A stretch of DNA of 64,000 nucleotides, taken from the NCBI RefSeq assembly GCF_030348505.1, contig NZ_JAUCFJ010000002.1, positions 4,096,001 to 4,160,000 on the forward strand, given 5' to 3'. Positions 35,329 through 44,989 of the stretch are shown one piece after another. The position numbers and the translations under genes are program-made. The notes under the pieces were generated by a model, which was not told the DNA's origin, ran no database searches, and was given only the letters and a program-made list of their open reading frames with translations. Source of the DNA: Lysinibacillus sp. G4S2. GTDB lineage: Bacteria; Bacillota; Bacilli; Bacillales_A; Planococcaceae. Every line of letters begins with the position of its first letter. The first letter of the stretch is position 1.

Positions 35329-36903
35329 CTATTGATTTTTTTCTTGCTCACGTAATTCGACACGACGAATTTTGCCTGATGAAGTCTTTGGTAGCTCCGT
35401 TACAAATTCAATCGCGCGAGGATATTTATATGGCGCTGTTAAAGTCTTCACATGGTTTTGTAGTTTTTTTATCAGTGCTTCATTACCAATTTCTCCATCA
35501 TGGAGCACGATATATGCCTTCACAATATTTCCACGAACCTCATCTGGACTCGCAACAACTGCAGTTTCTTTAACTGCTGAATGCTTCAATAATGCATCTT
35601 CTACTTCAAATGGTCCTATCGTATAGCCAGACGAAATAATGATATCATCTCCGCGTCCTTCAAACCAAAAATAACCATCTTCATCTTTATATGCACGATC
35701 TCCGGTAATATACCAATTGCCTCTAAATTGTAAATTTGTACGTTCTAGATCATTTAAATATTTTTTAAATAACGCGGGTGTTTCACGGTGTACAGCAATA
35801 TCTCCAACTTCTCCAATTGCAACTGGATTTCCAAAATCATCGATAATTTCAACAGTATTTCCCGGAGTAGGTTTACCCATTGAGCCAATTCTAGCCTTCA
35901 TTCCTACCATTGTACCAACAAGTAACGTATTTTCTGTTTGTCCATAACCATCTCGCACTTGTAAATTCAAGACCTCCGAAAATACTTTTATCACTTCACT
36001 ATTTAAAGGCTCGCCTGCTGACACGGCTTGACGAATTGCACTTAAATTGAAATCTTGTAAATTTTCAAGTGCTGCCATAAATCGATATTCGGTTGGTGTA
36101 CAGCACAGAATATTAATATGGAATTTTTCAAGCAGCGTGAGGTATGTTGTCGCATCAAAGTGACCTTTGTAGACAAATGCTGTTGCACCACTTCCTAATG
36201 TAGCGAGAAACGGACTCCAAATCCATTTTTGCCAGCCTGGAGCTGCTGTAGCCCAAACTATGTCACCTTCTTGAACACCTAACCAATTCGGTGCAGTTGT
36301 TCGTAAATGTGCATAACCCCAGCTATGTGTATGTACGGCTGCTTTTGGATTGCCTGTTGTACCACTCGTATAGGCTAAAAATGCAATGTCAGTACTTCTA
36401 GTAGGTGTAGAACTTATGTAGGTTGTTGGTTGGCTTTGCATTTTTTCAAGCAACGGCTGCCATGATTCATGTGCATGGCCAATGACAAATTTCTGTATGC
36501 CTTGTGAATTTTGAACAGCATCAAATTGTTCAACATAAGGCTCAAATGCAACAACGCCTTTTGCATTAGCATGATTGATTCGATATTCAATATCTTTAGT
36601 TCTCAACATCTCTGAGCTTGGTATAATCGTTAGCCCCGCCTTTAAGGCCGCAAGATAAACGATATACGCTTCAACTGATCTTGGTACCATGACTAAAATA
36701 ACATCATCTTTTGTTAAACCATAAGATGTAAATACATGTGCTGCCTGATTCGCCTTTTCAAGTAAACTAGCATATGTAATGTATTGAATTTCCTCATTTT
36801 CGTTATAAACGATCAATGCATTTTTTGTAGAATCCTGTGCATATTTTTCGATTTCCTCTGAAATGTTATACCACTCTGGTGCGATTAAATCTTGTCGTTT
36901 CAT
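35329..36903 (-). CDS. mbcS: Acyl-CoA synthetase (MbcS/YtcI-like)
   Basis: This AMP-forming enzyme activates a carboxylic acid to its CoA ester. The product has 524 residues, close to B. subtilis YtcI (529). It has the P-loop-like AMP motif LAYTSGTTGNPKAAVHTH (about 174-192), the DGYGQTENTLLVG motif (A5-type), ITGDRAYKDEDGYFWFEGRGDDIIISSGYTI and the C-terminal lysine motif LPKTSSGKIRRVELR. The substrate may be a short or branched-chain acid, as proposed for MbcS. AAAGGGGGC precedes the ATG. It is convergent with nothing and ends near the sppA gene. Confidence 0.85.
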   Translation of the reverse strand: MKRQDLIAPEWYNISEEIEKYAQDSTKNALIVYNENEEIQYITYASLLEKANQAAHVFTSYGLTKDDVILVMVPRSVEAYIVYLAALKAGLTIIPSSEMLRTKDIEYRINHANAKGVVAFEPYVEQFDAVQNSQGIQKFVIGHAHESWQPLLEKMQSQPTTYISSTPTRSTDIAFLAYTSGTTGNPKAAVHTHSWGYAHLRTTAPNWLGVQEGDIVWATAAPGWQKWIWSPFLATLGSGATAFVYKGHFDATTYLTLLEKFHINILCCTPTEYRFMAALENLQDFNLSAIRQAVSAGEPLNSEVIKVFSEVLNLQVRDGYGQTENTLLVGTMVGMKARIGSMGKPTPGNTVEIIDDFGNPVAIGEVGDIAVHRETPALFKKYLNDLERTNLQFRGNWYITGDRAYKDEDGYFWFEGRGDDIIISSGYTIGPFEVEDALLKHSAVKETAVVASPDEVRGNIVKAYIVLHDGEIGNEALIKKLQNHVKTLTAPYKYPRAIEFVTELPKTSSGKIRRVELREQEKNQ

Positions 36904-37047
36904 GGCAAATGCCCCCTTTTGCTATGCTCATTATAAAACTCAATTTTTATCATTTTCAATGAAAGGCACTCAATTTTAAAAAGTCATGACAACTATCATG
37001 CTCTGCTATATGGCATCAGTCACGTCTTAGTTCAAAAAAACTCTCTA

Positions 37048-37076
37048 TTGAACACTAAAGAAAAATATGGTACATT
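37048..37076 (+). promoter_or_regulatory. Promoter of the thi operon
   Basis: TTGAAC, a 17-base spacer and TACATT. Predicted start near 37083, about 15 bases before the riboswitch. Confidence 0.6.
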
Positions 37077-37097
37077 TTGGTCAACTAAAAGCAAGAT

Positions 37098-37176
37098 TGC
37101 AGGGGGACTCATTTAGAGTTGAGAAGGTAAAACCTGACCCTTTGAACCTGTTAGTTAATACTGACGTAGGGAGCAA
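37098..37176 (+). ncRNA. TPP riboswitch (THI element) upstream of thiM
   Basis: The conserved blocks occur in order: AGGGGGACTC (P1/P2 start), GTTGAGAAGGT, ACCTGACCCTTTGAACCTG (pyrimidine-sensor region, the hallmark CCCTTTGAACCTG) and CTGACGTAGGGAGCA closing the element. A strong terminator hairpin follows at 37199. Binding of thiamine pyrophosphate should turn the operon off by termination or by masking translation. Confidence 0.95.
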
Positions 37177-37198
37177 TTCACATCTAATTCATTGATGA

Positions 37199-37245
37199 AA
37201 GGCTCTTTTTACGTGTTTTTTTCTGCACGAAAAAGGGCCTTTTTT
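37199..37245 (+). terminator. Riboswitch-controlled terminator of the thi operon
   Basis: GGCTCTTTTTACGTG and CACGAAAAAGGGCC pair over a U-rich loop and are followed by six T. It lies 36 bases before the thiM TTG, as expected for an attenuating TPP switch. Confidence 0.88.
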
Positions 37246-37281
37246 GCATGCTTACGTCCATCCATTAGAGGAGGACTTAAA

Positions 37282-38037
37282 TTGATTATTCAAAATATCC
37301 GTAAACAAAATCCACTGATTCATTGCATTACCAATTATGTTGTGGCAAATTTCCAAGCAAATGGCTTATTAGCAATAGGCGCTTCGCCAGTCATGGCTGA
37401 TGACAGTCATGAAGTTGAAGAAATGGTCGCTATTGCTTCAGGCTTATTGTTAAATATCGGTACCCTTAATGAACAGATGAAAGAATCAATGCTACTTGCA
37501 GGAAAAAAGGCAAATGCTCAGGGCATTCCCGTTGTTTTAGATCCTGTTGCTGCAGGTGCAACTTCTTACCGTAAACAGACGGTACAGCAATTATTGGCGG
37601 AAATAAAATTTGCAGCAATTCGTTGTAATATCGGAGAGCTTGCAGCGATTGCCAATGTAGACTGGCAACAAAAAGGCGTAGATAGTGGTACTGGTTCAAT
37701 TTCATTAGAAGTTGAGGCAAAACAAATAGCTCAACTCTACAATTGTATTGTTATTGTGACCGGTGAAAAGGATTTTATTACTGATGGCAAACAGCATCAA
37801 TGGGTTACAGGTGGAAATTCTCAAATGACAGAAGTCACTGGAACTGGCTGCTTATTAAGTGCTATTTGTTGCGCCGCCTACACCGCAGGGAATGAACCAT
37901 ATTACCAATTGGTCGATACTTTATCGCTTTATAAAAAAGTGGCAGAACAAGCCGCTTCTGCGACTCATTACATTGGCGATTTTCAAATAACAATATTGAA
38001 TGAACTACATCGTCTTTCCAAGGATGGTGAAGAATGA
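37282..38037 (+). CDS. thiM: Hydroxyethylthiazole kinase
   Basis: The enzyme phosphorylates 4-methyl-5-(2-hydroxyethyl)thiazole in thiamine salvage. The product is 251 residues from a TTG at 37282 with GAGGAGGA upstream; an in-frame ATG at 37192 lies inside the terminator and is rejected. Motifs: PLIHCITNYVVANF, GASPVMADDSHEVEEM, the IRCNIGEL active-site segment and the VTGTGCLLSA P-loop-like phosphate site. It overlaps thiD by 4 bases, in a TPP-switch-controlled operon. Confidence 0.95.
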   Translation: MIIQNIRKQNPLIHCITNYVVANFQANGLLAIGASPVMADDSHEVEEMVAIASGLLLNIGTLNEQMKESMLLAGKKANAQGIPVVLDPVAAGATSYRKQTVQQLLAEIKFAAIRCNIGELAAIANVDWQQKGVDSGTGSISLEVEAKQIAQLYNCIVIVTGEKDFITDGKQHQWVTGGNSQMTEVTGTGCLLSAICCAAYTAGNEPYYQLVDTLSLYKKVAEQAASATHYIGDFQITILNELHRLSKDGEE

Positions 38038-38867
38038 TGCATATTGTAACGACAATTGCTGGTTCAGATAGTGGTGGCGGTGCGGGCATACAAGCTGATT
38101 TAAAAACATTTCAGGAATTAAAGGTGTTTGGAACGTCTGTTATTACAGCTTTAACTGCCCAGAACACACTTGGTGTATCGGATGTCTTACCAATTGAAGT
38201 TAGCTTTGTTGAAAAACAACTTAAAGCACTAATCGAGGATTTTTCAATTAGTGCTATTAAAACAGGAATGCTATTTTCTTCCGAAATAATTCAATCAATC
38301 GCACATATTTTAGCCGAAGTAAATATTCCACTAATTGTCGATCCAGTCATGATTGCAAAAGGTGGCGAAAGCTTATTACAGCAAGAAGCAATTGTTGCAA
38401 TACGTAGGTATTTACTTCCTTTAGCAACAATCGTAACACCGAACATACCTGAAGCTGAAACACTTTCTGGAAGAAAAATTAAAACGTTGGCAGATATTCA
38501 GGACGTGGCTTACATCTTCTTACAAATGGGCGTTCAATGTGTCATTATTAAAGGCGGTCATTTAGCCGATAAATATTATGCTATTGACTATGTATTTTTG
38601 CAAGATGGTCAATCATTTTCCATGCAGTCCACTCGTATTGCTACAAAAAATACACATGGTACAGGCTGTACGTTCTCCGCTGCACTAACTGCTTTTCTTG
38701 GAAGTGGGCTTCCCATTAAAGAAGCGATTGTGGAAGCAAAAAAGTTTATTCAATTAGCCATAACTCATGATTTATCTCTCGGTCATGGTCATGGTCATGG
38801 TCCAACAAATCATTTTGCTTATCAAAACTTTAAGGATTCTTATGAGGTGATCATTCATGAAACGTGA
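38034..38867 (+). CDS. thiD: Hydroxymethylpyrimidine (phosphate) kinase
   Basis: The enzyme phosphorylates HMP and HMP-P, giving HMP-PP for thiamine assembly. The product is 277 residues. Motifs: TIAGSDSGGGAGIQADLKTFQ (substrate and ATP base), ITALTAQNTLGV, IVDPVMIAKGGESLL, TPNIPEAETLSG and THGTGCTFSAALTAFL. An unusual GHGHGHGPTNHF segment near the C-terminus corresponds to the family's GPxxH end with extra His-Gly repeats. It overlaps both neighbours, indicating a tightly coupled operon. Confidence 0.95.
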   Translation: MMHIVTTIAGSDSGGGAGIQADLKTFQELKVFGTSVITALTAQNTLGVSDVLPIEVSFVEKQLKALIEDFSISAIKTGMLFSSEIIQSIAHILAEVNIPLIVDPVMIAKGGESLLQQEAIVAIRRYLLPLATIVTPNIPEAETLSGRKIKTLADIQDVAYIFLQMGVQCVIIKGGHLADKYYAIDYVFLQDGQSFSMQSTRIATKNTHGTGCTFSAALTAFLGSGLPIKEAIVEAKKFIQLAITHDLSLGHGHGHGPTNHFAYQNFKDSYEVIIHET

Positions 38868-39489
38868 CGATTTACAGTTATATTTTATTATGGGTACTCT
38901 TAATGTTTTAAATCAGGAGCCACTAAACGTTTTAGAGAAGGCTCTACAATCCGGAATTACCATGTTTCAATTTCGTGAAAAAGGACCAAATGCTCTCACT
39001 GGACAAGCGTATGAAAGTTTTGCAAGAGACTGTCAAAAGCTCTGTCAACAATATAATGTTCCGTTTATCGTCAATGATGATGTAGAGCTTGCTGTAAAGC
39101 TTGGAGCTGATGGTGTTCATATTGGACAAAAGGATTTACCTGTGTCGCTGGTACGCGAAAAAGTTGGTAACATGATTTTAGGTGTTTCTGTTCATTCACA
39201 AGCTGAATTACAAACTGCCCTACAATATGGGGCTGACTATGTAGGAATTGGCCCTATTTTCGCAACCACCTCTAAAAGCGATGCTAACCCACCTAGTGGA
39301 ACTAATTTTTTAGAGCAAGTTCGGATACGATATCCGGAGCTCCCTATCGTTGCAATTGGAGGCATAAATTGCTCGAATGCACATACGGTATTTAAAGCAG
39401 GCGCGGATGGAATAGCTGTTATTTCTGCGATTTGCGAAAGTGAGGATATCTCAAATACAATCTCTACATTTAAATCATTTGGGGGATAA
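38857..39489 (+). CDS. thiE: Thiamine phosphate synthase
   Basis: The enzyme joins HMP-PP and the thiazole phosphate to thiamine phosphate. The product is 210 residues. A TIM-barrel with MFQFREKG, PFIVNDDVELAVKLGADGVHIGQKDLP (Asp and phosphate site), LGVSVHSQAEL, VGIGPIFATTSKSDANPP and VAIGGINCSN is diagnostic. It is the last gene of the thiM-thiD-thiE operon and is followed by a strong terminator. No thiC or thiG lies nearby, so this cluster is salvage and coupling only. Confidence 0.96.
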   Translation: MKRDDLQLYFIMGTLNVLNQEPLNVLEKALQSGITMFQFREKGPNALTGQAYESFARDCQKLCQQYNVPFIVNDDVELAVKLGADGVHIGQKDLPVSLVREKVGNMILGVSVHSQAELQTALQYGADYVGIGPIFATTSKSDANPPSGTNFLEQVRIRYPELPIVAIGGINCSNAHTVFKAGADGIAVISAICESEDISNTISTFKSFGG

Positions 39490-39511
39490 AAAAATAAAAA
39501 ATTAAACAAAC

Positions 39512-39545
39512 TAAAACCAGTGCCTTTTACGGTCACTGGTTTTAA
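39512..39545. terminator. Terminator after the thi operon
   Basis: AAAACCAGTG and CACTGGTTTT pair around CCTTTTACGGT. The arms are A and T rich at the ends, so it can serve both thiE and the convergent SASP gene. Confidence 0.85.
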
Positions 39546-39569
39546 GTTTAATAATTGCTAATTAAGCAA

Positions 39570-39788
39570 TTATTGATTGTTGTTTGGCATACCTTTTAAT
39601 TGAGATTCTGCCATTTGTACAAGACGTTTAGTGATTTCACCGCCAACGGAACCGTTAGCACGAGCTGAAGCGTCAGCTCCTAATTGAACACCAAATTCTT
39701 GTGCAATTTCGTATTTCATTTGATCAAGCGCTTGTTGTACACCAGGTACTGCAAGCTGGTTTGAACTGCGGTTTGTGTTGTTCGCCAT
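39570..39788 (-). CDS. Alpha/beta-type small acid-soluble spore protein
   Basis: The product has 72 residues from the ATG at 39788 (AGGAGGTGA upstream). It has the two conserved SASP regions: [20 protein letters not shown], the germination-protease cleavage site [20 protein letters not shown] and [15 protein letters not shown]. It binds and protects spore DNA in the forespore and is degraded at germination. The gene is direct evidence for an endospore former. It lies upstream of thiI, as sspA does in B. subtilis. Confidence 0.95.
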   Translation of the reverse strand: MANNTNRSSNQLAVPGVQQALDQMKYEIAQEFGVQLGADASARANGSVGGEITKRLVQMAESQLKGMPNNNQ

Positions 39789-39882
39789 GTCTCTCACCTC
39801 CTTGTGAATATAGAATGTGCGATATTAGATTTTTAATACAAAAATTTTATAGGTAAATTGTACCTCGGAAGGAAGCCAAATT

Positions 39883-39917
39883 AAAAAGCCGACTCAAATG
39901 GATTTTTGAGTCGGCTC
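39883..39917 (-). terminator. Terminator after thiI
   Basis: GCCGACTCAAA and TTTGAGTCGGC pair over a 6-base loop; on the minus strand it is followed by TTTTTAATTT. Confidence 0.92.
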
Positions 39918-39928
39918 GCAAGTTTCTT

Positions 39929-41137
39929 CTATAGAAGATCTGCAAATTTATCTGCTTCTTGCTCTTTTTTCGGGAAAATATAGACCTCTCGATTTTTCAC
40001 TGCTCGTTCGATTAATTCATCAAAATCCGAGAAGCTTTCATAATGCTCAACCTTTTCAAGCTTTGGCTTTGTTTTTGGACTTGCAGGCGTGAAAATTGTA
40101 CAGCAATCTTCAAATGGCTGAATAGACGTTTCATATGTGCCAATTTTCTCTGCAATATCGATAATTTCTAATTTATCTGATGAGATTAATGGGCGTAAAA
40201 TCGGTGTGTTCGTTACGGCGTTAATAGCTGTAAGGCTTTCAAGAGTTTGACTCGCTACTTGTCCAAGACTTTCACCTGTAACAATAGCTAATGCACCAAT
40301 TTCTTCACGTACTTTGTCAGCAACTTTTAGCATCATACGGCGAGTTGTTGTCATTGATACATTTGAAGGTACTTTTTCTTTAATAAGAACTTGAATTTCA
40401 GTGAAAGGAATAACATGTAAACGAATACTTGCTCCAAACTTCGTTAATTCATTAGCAAGTACCTTTACTTTTTCCAATGAATTTTGGCTTGTATACGGTG
40501 GGCTAAAGAAGTGAATCGCTTCTAAGCGCACTCCTCGTTTCATCATTAAATAACCAGCAACAGGACTATCAATACCACCAGAAAGCATTAATAAAGATTT
40601 ACCATTAGAGCCTACAGGCATTCCACCTGCACCCGGAATAACTTGTGCCATCATATATGTAGCATCATGTCGCACCTCTACACGAAGCTCGATATCAGGC
40701 TTTTTCACTTTTACCGATAAGTTTTGATATTGAGGTAAAACATAACCACCAATTTCGCGTTGAATGGCATGTGATTCTAGAGGAAATGTTTTATCTGTGC
40801 GTTTTACTTCTACTTTAAAAGTACGCTGTTCATTTTTAAATGTATCCATAATAGTTATCGCAAGTTTTTTCATGGCCTCTATATCTTTTTCACACGCTGC
40901 CACAGGACTGAATGATTGAATACCAAAAATTTGAGGTAATCCTTTTAATAGTGCATCCATTTGTGTTTCATCTTGTATAGCTATAAACATACGATCGCGC
41001 TCTGTACGAATGTGTAGATGTCCTAAATCAGCGAACGCGTGACGAATGTTTTCACGTAAGCGACGAATAAAATCCATTTTGTTGCGACCTTTTGTAGAAA
41101 GCTCGCCATATCGAATTAAAATTTCTTTCCAAATCAT
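39929..41137 (-). CDS. thiI: tRNA uridine 4-sulfurtransferase ThiI
   Basis: The enzyme moves sulfur to U8 of tRNA (4-thiouridine). The product is 402 residues, the short form lacking the C-terminal rhodanese domain of E. coli ThiI, as in Bacillus. A ferredoxin-like plus THUMP domain covers about 1-165, and the PP-loop SGGIDSPVAGYLMMKRG lies at about 180-200. The adenylation domain includes TGESLGQVASQTLESL. Its ATG overlaps the stop codon of the upstream cysteine desulfurase, which supplies the persulfide sulfur. Confidence 0.96.
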   Translation of the reverse strand: MIWKEILIRYGELSTKGRNKMDFIRRLRENIRHAFADLGHLHIRTERDRMFIAIQDETQMDALLKGLPQIFGIQSFSPVAACEKDIEAMKKLAITIMDTFKNEQRTFKVEVKRTDKTFPLESHAIQREIGGYVLPQYQNLSVKVKKPDIELRVEVRHDATYMMAQVIPGAGGMPVGSNGKSLLMLSGGIDSPVAGYLMMKRGVRLEAIHFFSPPYTSQNSLEKVKVLANELTKFGASIRLHVIPFTEIQVLIKEKVPSNVSMTTTRRMMLKVADKVREEIGALAIVTGESLGQVASQTLESLTAINAVTNTPILRPLISSDKLEIIDIAEKIGTYETSIQPFEDCCTIFTPASPKTKPKLEKVEHYESFSDFDELIERAVKNREVYIFPKKEQEADKFADLL

Positions 41138-42294
41138 TATTTAAATTCTCCTTTAAGTTCCATCAATACTTTATCTAATACTTGTTTAAACTTTACTATA
41201 TCTTCATCTGTTACATACGCGCCAAAGCTTATACGAATGACACCCTTTTTAAAATGCTCATCAAGATTTAGAGCTTCTACAACATGGCTTGTTTTTGTTT
41301 GCTTTGATGAACAAGCACTCGATGTCGAAACAATAACATTGCGTTTTTGCAATGCATTTATAATGACTTCACCTTTTAAATCGCGAATACTAAAAGATAA
41401 AATATGTGCCGCTCCTTGTGGCGTTGACAAAATATGCACGGCATCCCCATATCCATGTAATTGCGTGCATATTTCTTCATACCATCGACGGTATTTTTTT
41501 GTTCGGTCATTCATCGTCTCTACAGCTACTCGGGCTGCTTTGGATAAGGCCACAGCTTGAGGGACAGCTACTGTTCCACTGCGTAAACCAAACTCCTGTC
41601 CTCCACCAAGTGCATACGGTTGCCATTTCATTTTTTTACGGAATGCTAATACACCTGAGCCTTTAAAGCCATGAATTTTATGACCAGAAATTGAAATACA
41701 GTCTGGTCCTTCATCATCGTTAAATGCTATCGGTAATTTCCCAAAGCTTTGTACAGCATCCACGTGAAAAGCTGCACGACTTGATTCATGAATAATTTTT
41801 GCTGCTTCAAAAATTGGTTGGATAGCACCCATTTCATTATTTACATGCATCATGCTTACTAAAATGGTATCCTTACGCACTTTTGCGCGAAGCTCTTCTA
41901 AAGAAATAACACCATTTTTATCTACCTGTAAATATTCTACATCAAAACCCTCTTGTTCAAGCTGCTTAACGGATTCTATCACAGATGGATGTTCAATTTC
42001 AGTTGTTAAAATATGGTTCCCTTTATGTGTATTACTACGTGCTAAACCTAAAATAGCTGCATTATTGGATTCAGTACCACCTGATGTAAATAGCACATTT
42101 TTTGCTTCTGTATGCAAAATATCTGCTACTTGCTCACGTGCACGCATTAATAATTCGTTCGATTCAACACCCATTGCATGAATGGAAGCAGGATTGGCAT
42201 AATACTGCTCATTCACTACCATAAATGCTTGCATAACCTCTTTTAAAGGTTTTGTTGTTGCACTGTTGTCTAAATAGATTGTATTAACTTCCAT
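41137..42294 (-). CDS. nifZ: Cysteine desulfurase (NifS/IscS type, ThiI partner)
   Basis: This PLP enzyme removes sulfur from cysteine and hands it to ThiI. The product is 385 residues. The N-terminal IYLDNSATTKP, the SGGTESNNAAILG motif, the PLP lysine in SISGHKIHGFKGSGVL and the catalytic Cys in STSSACSSKQTKTSHV (short active-site loop as in group II/NifS proteins) are all present. Overlap with thiI indicates a dedicated pair, as with NifZ-ThiI of B. subtilis. The symbol follows that homologue. Confidence 0.93.
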   Translation of the reverse strand: MEVNTIYLDNSATTKPLKEVMQAFMVVNEQYYANPASIHAMGVESNELLMRAREQVADILHTEAKNVLFTSGGTESNNAAILGLARSNTHKGNHILTTEIEHPSVIESVKQLEQEGFDVEYLQVDKNGVISLEELRAKVRKDTILVSMMHVNNEMGAIQPIFEAAKIIHESSRAAFHVDAVQSFGKLPIAFNDDEGPDCISISGHKIHGFKGSGVLAFRKKMKWQPYALGGGQEFGLRSGTVAVPQAVALSKAARVAVETMNDRTKKYRRWYEEICTQLHGYGDAVHILSTPQGAAHILSFSIRDLKGEVIINALQKRNVIVSTSSACSSKQTKTSHVVEALNLDEHFKKGVIRISFGAYVTDEDIVKFKQVLDKVLMELKGEFK

Positions 42295-42495
42295 TAATAT
42301 TCACACACTTTCAAAACGTTGATTTAACGGTATTTATCATAACGCAATCTCATGTAATTGACCACTAACTTTAACAATTATACTAATTTAATCACTCAAT
42401 TGTTTGCTTTTAATGTAAAAAAACACCCTTTTAGAGTGGCATCTAAGACATTAACTATGAAAGTTTCAATGTAAAAATTTAGGTTTTTGCATTGT

Positions 42496-42630
42496 AATAA
42501 CATGGAGTTGATTTCCGTTCCGACTGGGGCGTCCGATGAGCCACTTTTGTTGTTGCTGCCGCTACGCTTTCGCACAGAAAACATCCGCTTCGCTACGGGG
42601 TCTCATCTGTAACACTGATCCTCAAGATTT
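42496..42630 (+). repeat. Family A element, copy 10
   Basis: AACATGGAGTTGATTTCCG, then TTCCGACTGGGGCGTCCGAT, followed by one 37-bp-type unit (GTTGCTGCCGCTACGCTTTC...) and CGGGGTCTCATCTGTAACAC. The unit is inserted inside the right half rather than before it. It lies between nifZ and the GNAT gene; the rest of that gap shows no gene. Confidence 0.78.
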
Positions 42631-42687
42631 TATCACCATATTGAAGGCGGATTTCACAATAATAAACCTTAGTCAACACGCTTATTT

Positions 42688-43152
42688 TTAACCTTTCTTC
42701 ATTGTTATAAGTTCAGTTGGTGTTGTAAATTCCATAACTTTTTCAAAGCCTAATTTTTCATATAGGTGAATGGCTCTTGTATTAAATGTAACTACTGTTA
42801 GACGAAGAGGACTATAATTTTCTTGTTGTAACTGATTTAAGATAAATGAAAAAAATTCTGTACCAAAACCTTTTCCTGTTAGCTCAGGCTTCATTCCTAT
42901 ACCTATATCAATGCACGCATCTAAATACGCGCCATAGTCATGTCCTTTAGGTACTTGTGCAGATGTTCCTGTACAGAAAAAACCGACTAGCTCTTCTTTA
43001 TCATTGACAATTGAATAATATGGATTATCTAGTAATTCCTTTAAAGATTCATCGTTTAGTTCATTGTTATAAAAATCATATGGTTCATCGTATTTCCACT
43101 TCAAAATGTCAGTCGCATAAATTTCATTCATTTCCCGAATATAAAATTGCAT
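42688..43152 (-). CDS. GNAT-family N-acetyltransferase
   Basis: The product has 154 residues. N-terminal strand FYIREMNEIYATDILKWKYDEPY, then the acetyl-CoA binding loop IGMKPELTGKGFGTEFFSFIL (Q/R-x-x-G-x-G/A pattern as ELTGKGFGTE) and the C-terminal HLYEKLGFEKVMEF segment, all typical GNAT motifs. The substrate cannot be inferred. It lies between nifZ and ezrA and carries no signal peptide. Confidence 0.88.
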   Translation of the reverse strand: MQFYIREMNEIYATDILKWKYDEPYDFYNNELNDESLKELLDNPYYSIVNDKEELVGFFCTGTSAQVPKGHDYGAYLDACIDIGIGMKPELTGKGFGTEFFSFILNQLQQENYSPLRLTVVTFNTRAIHLYEKLGFEKVMEFTTPTELITMKKG

Positions 43153-43201
43153 TTTGGATCACCTTAGCCCTTTTCATATTAGAAAAAATCTCGCATCTTA
43201 A

Positions 43202-43246
43202 TAAAAAAACTGTCTAAAAAGTAATAACTATACCTTTTTAGACAGC
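43202..43246 (-). terminator. Terminator after ezrA
   Basis: ACTGTCTAAAAAG and CTTTTTAGACAG pair; on the minus strand the stem is followed by TTTTTTTATT, 25 bases past the ezrA stop. Confidence 0.9.
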
Positions 43247-43270
43247 TGATGTATTCTTTATTATACTTAA

Positions 43271-44965
43271 CTATTTTGTTTCTTCTGCTACAAGTTCTTG
43301 AATTCGCTTTAAAGCACCTGGCTCCATTTCTTCAACTGCCGTTCCAGCCTCTTCTAATGCCTTTGAATAACGGAATTGATTGAAAGATCCTTCTGCTTCT
43401 TTTAAACGACTATTCAATTTTGGATTTGTTGCACGATGACGATTACCATACTGAATGATACGTTCAATCAGCATTACATTTTCAATCAATTCATGTGACT
43501 TTGCCTTTACATCCTCCACACAAAGTGTTGCAGCATTTAAATTATTATGAACCGTTCCCATGTTCAGAGGTACCTCTTGCAGGCTTTGCATAACTACATA
43601 AATGTGCTCTGCTGCCTCATCTAGACGTGCATCCATCTCCTCAGGGATACCTGGGATATTAGCTTTATTCAATAATCGGTCTGTTTCTTGTAATATTTTC
43701 TTTAAATTTTCTACTTGCGCTCTAGCCTTGTTTTCATCAATTCGTAGCCTCTTCATCGTATTCGATAAATTTTCTTGCTCCTCATGAATACGTTCAAGCT
43801 CATCGTTAATTTCAATCAATTCTTCCTGCAAACTTGAGTAGGCAGATTTTTCTTCTCTAACACGCATCGCCAATAAATCATAGCGACGTTGTAAAGCCTC
43901 TAATTGCTTTAATGCCGCTTTTGGAATTTCTGCATCTTTTTCATTTAAATGATAGCTTTGCTGTACAAAGGTTGCTTCATCACTTACTAATCTTGTGGAA
44001 CCAATAACATTAGTGATTAAGCTTAATAAACGATCACAATTTTGGTCAACATAATTTTTAGCAATAACCTCTTTTTCAAGCAGATCGTAATATTGATCAA
44101 TCTCGTCATTTATTTCAGCAACACGTGGCTTAACAACGATTAAATTAAGCTCTGCTAATTCATTTTTTAATGTTGCAAATTCCTCTTCAAATTTATCCAG
44201 CGCCTTCGTTAGCTCTAAATGCTGTAAATAATAGGATTGCTCTTCCATTTCACGCTGACCACTGCGTAATTCCTGTACAGCGCCTGGTAGCTTTACTTGC
44301 AATTCCGTCAAAATTGTTGGTACATCATTAATGTATTCAAATGTCTGTTGAGATTCTTGATTTAAGCTAATAACAATTTCTCGCGCTTGCAAATAATTTC
44401 CTTCATTTGTGAGCACATCAAATTCTTCAAACTTTTGAACAAACCCCTCTAGCTTTTTCTCCAGCGCAGGTAATGCTACGCCGAACGAATGCTGGTGCGC
44501 TAACAACGTTTTACGTGCAGAGCGATAATATTCTTTTAATTGTTCAATTTCAATACGATTTTTTTCTTCGCTACCAATTAATTCATTAAGTTCTTCTAAG
44601 ATTTTATCTTTATCTTGTTCACACTTTTGAATGTAATCTTCTATCTCTCGTTCAATTAATGTTGCTTTATTAAAACGAAGTCTATTTATTTGATCCTCAG
44701 CATCAAATAAAAGCGAGTCAACTTTTGTCATATGTACATCGATGACTTCATCCCAACTATTACGCCATCGTTCAAACATCTCTTCTGTTTCACCGTTCAT
44801 GTTTAAAGATTTAACTTTTGAAATTTCTTCATTTATGGGATTGTTTTGTATTTGTGATTTTTCATTTTCAAGTTCAGCAATAATTATTGTATGTTTTCGT
44901 CGCATCATAAATCCTACTATCGCTAAAATTAATAGTAGGATAACCGGAATGATGATATACTCCAT
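43271..44965 (-). CDS. ezrA: Septation ring formation regulator EzrA
   Basis: This membrane-anchored negative regulator of FtsZ ring assembly sits at the division site. The product is 564 residues (B. subtilis EzrA 562). One N-terminal membrane segment (about 3-19) leads to five spectrin-like coiled-coil repeats, with no low-complexity linker. The FtsZ-interaction patch at the end (FNQFRYSKALEEAGTAVEEMEPGALKRI) contains the RYSKALE pattern corresponding to the conserved QNR-like patch region. TAAGGGGGC lies before the ATG. Same neighbours as in B. subtilis (nifZ side and hisJ/ytsP side). Confidence 0.95.
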   Translation of the reverse strand: MEYIIIPVILLLILAIVGFMMRRKHTIIIAELENEKSQIQNNPINEEISKVKSLNMNGETEEMFERWRNSWDEVIDVHMTKVDSLLFDAEDQINRLRFNKATLIEREIEDYIQKCEQDKDKILEELNELIGSEEKNRIEIEQLKEYYRSARKTLLAHQHSFGVALPALEKKLEGFVQKFEEFDVLTNEGNYLQAREIVISLNQESQQTFEYINDVPTILTELQVKLPGAVQELRSGQREMEEQSYYLQHLELTKALDKFEEEFATLKNELAELNLIVVKPRVAEINDEIDQYYDLLEKEVIAKNYVDQNCDRLLSLITNVIGSTRLVSDEATFVQQSYHLNEKDAEIPKAALKQLEALQRRYDLLAMRVREEKSAYSSLQEELIEINDELERIHEEQENLSNTMKRLRIDENKARAQVENLKKILQETDRLLNKANIPGIPEEMDARLDEAAEHIYVVMQSLQEVPLNMGTVHNNLNAATLCVEDVKAKSHELIENVMLIERIIQYGNRHRATNPKLNSRLKEAEGSFNQFRYSKALEEAGTAVEEMEPGALKRIQELVAEETK

Positions 44966-44989
44966 CGTAAGCCCCCTATTCTACAATCA